Under the pieces are notes generated by a model. It was not told the origin of the DNA, did no database searches, and saw nothing but the letters and a program-made list of their open reading frames with translations. A DNA stretch of 64,000 bases from Lateolabrax maculatus (lineage: Eukaryota > Chordata > Actinopteri > Acropomatiformes > Lateolabracidae), in the NCBI GenBank assembly GCA_031216445.1, contig CM062204.1, positions 15,249,001 to 15,313,000 of the forward strand, written 5' to 3'. Positions 62,302-64,000 of this stretch are shown here, piece after piece. The first letter of the stretch is position 1. Each line of letters starts with the position of its first letter. The translations under genes and the position numbers were made by a program.

Positions 62302-63107
62302 GGGGGGGGGTGGTGTTTGACAAACTGCAAACAGCATGTGGATGTACAGACATGGGCTGTGAGACGGACAAAAAAGAGAAAGAGACGGAGGGGGGAAGCG
62401 ACAGAGCACAGAGACAGAGAGGAAGCAGAGACAGGAAGAGGGAGTGAAAGACAGCCCAGCCTGAGAGAGTGACAGAGTGCAGTCCTGAGAGGGAGAGTGT
62501 GTGGGTGAATGTGAGAGCAGCACTAGCTCTAACTCGTCTGTCAATCTGAATCTGTGATTGACACCTCGGGGTCCAGAGCTCCTCTCTTAGCCCGCTGGCT
62601 CTTGCTGTCAAGATGTAGGGCACAGGGTCACACACAAACACACGCACATGAAACACACAAACACGTAAAAGGAAGATTACATACCTACCGTGAGCTTCGT
62701 GACGGACGCACGTCCTCACTTGATAGAAAATACGGTGTAGTTGTGCATATGTGCATGTGTCTTTTTGTGTCTGTCTACGTACACGCACATACACACTAAC
62801 AGCAGACTCACACATGCAAGCGGGGTCTAGCAGAGGTGAGGTCTCCTCCGAGGTCCACTCTTGCTGACTGGACCTTGACCTTTGACAAATGACCTTTGAC
62901 CTTTACACTGTCAGCAATACATCTTTTCACTGGATCTTTCACATCAGACTGTCTGTGTGTGGCTAGGTGTGTGTGTGTGTGTGCATGTATATGTCTTTGT
63001 CTGATTACCATTTAGCCAGTTTGATATACAAGCGTGGATAAACATGCATTACATCGCACACATCCAAATCCTATCTCTCTTTCTCCATAGTACACATAGA
63101 CACAGTC

Positions 63108-63354
63108 GTGTTTCCATCACTTTCGGGGGCTATATTGACTTACATTCATTCCCTAGAGACTTACCCTAACCCTAACCACGACCACTACTTGCCTAAGCCT
63201 GAACCTTACCCTAAAATTTTATGATTTACGCTATGTGGACTTACATTTAGTCCCCATAAGGAAGGCGAGTGCTCACAATGTGACTGTGTGAACAGATTTA
63301 TGTCCCCACAACATCAATAATACCTGTCCCGTCCCACACACACACACACACACA
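63108..63354 (-). repeat. Fish interspersed repeat with a telomere-like core and a CA run
   Basis: The text includes TTCCATCACTTTCGGGGGCT, TTACATTCATTCCCTAGAGA, ACCCTAACCCTAACC (63163-63177), CCCCATAAGGAAGGCGAGTG and TTTATGTCCCCACAACAT, followed by CA repeats at 63337-63354. I recall this as a common teleost repeat. The CCCTAA units belong to the repeat and do not indicate a chromosome end. Confidence 0.6.
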
Positions 63355-64000
63355 CTCGCTCAGTGTCTTTTGATCGAGTGATGATAACAATATGTCCTCT
63401 ACAGCATGTCCTGACCTCTCACAGTTACTCACACTCCAGGCTGAAACACTGCTATCTGTGTGTGAAAAATAACGCGGTTAAAAATACACTTGTTTTCATA
63501 TTCATGTAATACAAGAATGGGATTTCATATAATTATTCTGTGTATGCATACATGGGTTTTTTCATTCATTAGTTAACTGAAGGTCCACTTTTAAGCTTTT
63601 TCTGGCGTTGTTAATATTACCTCATTGTGTTCATCAGCAGATTGAGTTTGGTCAGTTGTCATGGAGATAGAAGAATTGTCATCACCTAGTATGTATGGCA
63701 CTTTGGTCATGTGACAGTAGGAGGTCAGGTGGGGGAGATTGTAAACCTTTTGTTGTTGTTGTCTGCATTGTTCCCCTAATTTCTTATATATATATATATA
63801 CACACATATATAATCCATACATACACTAATGTCCACAGTGCAAGACTATACACAAAATTACAGGCACCAAATTATAAATGGCTTGAATTTAAATCTGAAT
63901 TGATGTATATTTAAATATAATTATCTATGTCCTTGCAAGTACACTGTAGATTACTTTTTTTGTATAGGTCTTTCTTACAGTGTGAAAGTCAAGTGAAAAC

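Larger units (their letters stand above)
48591..64000. other. Microsatellite-rich non-coding interval to the right edge
   Basis: No gene can be supported in this 15.4-kb stretch. It is dominated by GT/CA, GA/CT and GAT repeats, homopolymer runs (C at 50026-50036, 51238-51253 and 56507-56518; T at 48790-48803) and long pyrimidine-rich tracts (51170-51360, 55270-55840, 56440-56770). Weak exon candidates include 59092-59160. The AT-rich segment from 56930 to 58200 is free of repeats of note. If the region is the 5' part of ptprd, it would be mostly intron. Confidence 0.5.

Noticed and set aside
62084..62815. Minus-strand 243-codon frame with Ser/Leu runs
   Set aside because: It runs through the CT/CA microsatellite, has no family features and mirrors the repeat units.
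1..64000. CRISPR arrays, operons, prophage, rRNA and tRNA genes
   Set aside because: No spaced direct repeats with unique spacers, no ribosomal-gene wording and no convincing tRNA cloverleaf were seen. Intron structure and repeat types are those of a vertebrate. A tRNA scan was not possible by eye over the full length.

Overview
The window is vertebrate nuclear DNA, most likely from a spiny-rayed (percomorph) teleost. It shows intron-split genes with GT/AG splice sites, long non-coding stretches, very many CA/GT and GA/CT microsatellites, a decayed fish L2-type LINE, short inverted-repeat DNA transposons, and several interspersed repeats that I recall as common in percomorph genomes. There are no prokaryotic, plasmid or phage features.

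Left end (1-9.8 kb), minus strand. The window opens inside the first coding exon of a tyrosinase-related protein 1 gene (tyrp1, positions 18-375). Just upstream, in the same orientation, four exons with matching splice phases (9819-8524, 7617-7333, 6564-6447, 2666-2498) form the 3' part of an unnamed gene. It encodes a very acidic, Glu/Val-rich single-pass membrane protein with a short cytoplasmic tail ending in a possible PDZ-binding motif. Its promoter-side exons were not found. A 505-bp hAT-type miniature transposon with a perfect 8-bp target duplication sits in its last intron.

Middle (9.8-47 kb). This part is mostly non-coding, with repeats, a miniature element carrying a 9-bp target duplication (28870-29281) and a 5'-truncated, broken LINE (42.6-44.7 kb). 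The only clear genes are a pair of related rhodopsin-like receptors on the plus strand. The first, at 32.56-33.33 kb, is a pseudogene with stops, a gap and frame changes. The second, at 34.39-35.23 kb, is intact but short (278 residues) and has unusual sequence at several normally conserved receptor positions.

Right end (47-64 kb). A CpG-rich block at about 47.6-48.6 kb holds a candidate untranslated exon with a good acceptor and donor. In human, PTPRD lies divergently upstream of TYRP1 and has a long chain of non-coding 5' exons, so this could be part of the fish ptprd 5' region. That is inference from gene order only. The remainder is microsatellite-rich, strand-biased (pyrimidine- or purine-rich) non-coding DNA with a few weak exon candidates.

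The genes shown do not form a pathway. tyrp1 is a pigment-cell gene, the acidic membrane protein has no recognised function, and the receptor pair is a local tandem duplication. The most interesting items are the unnamed acidic membrane protein, the atypical receptor with its dead tandem copy, and the two miniature transposons with intact target duplications.
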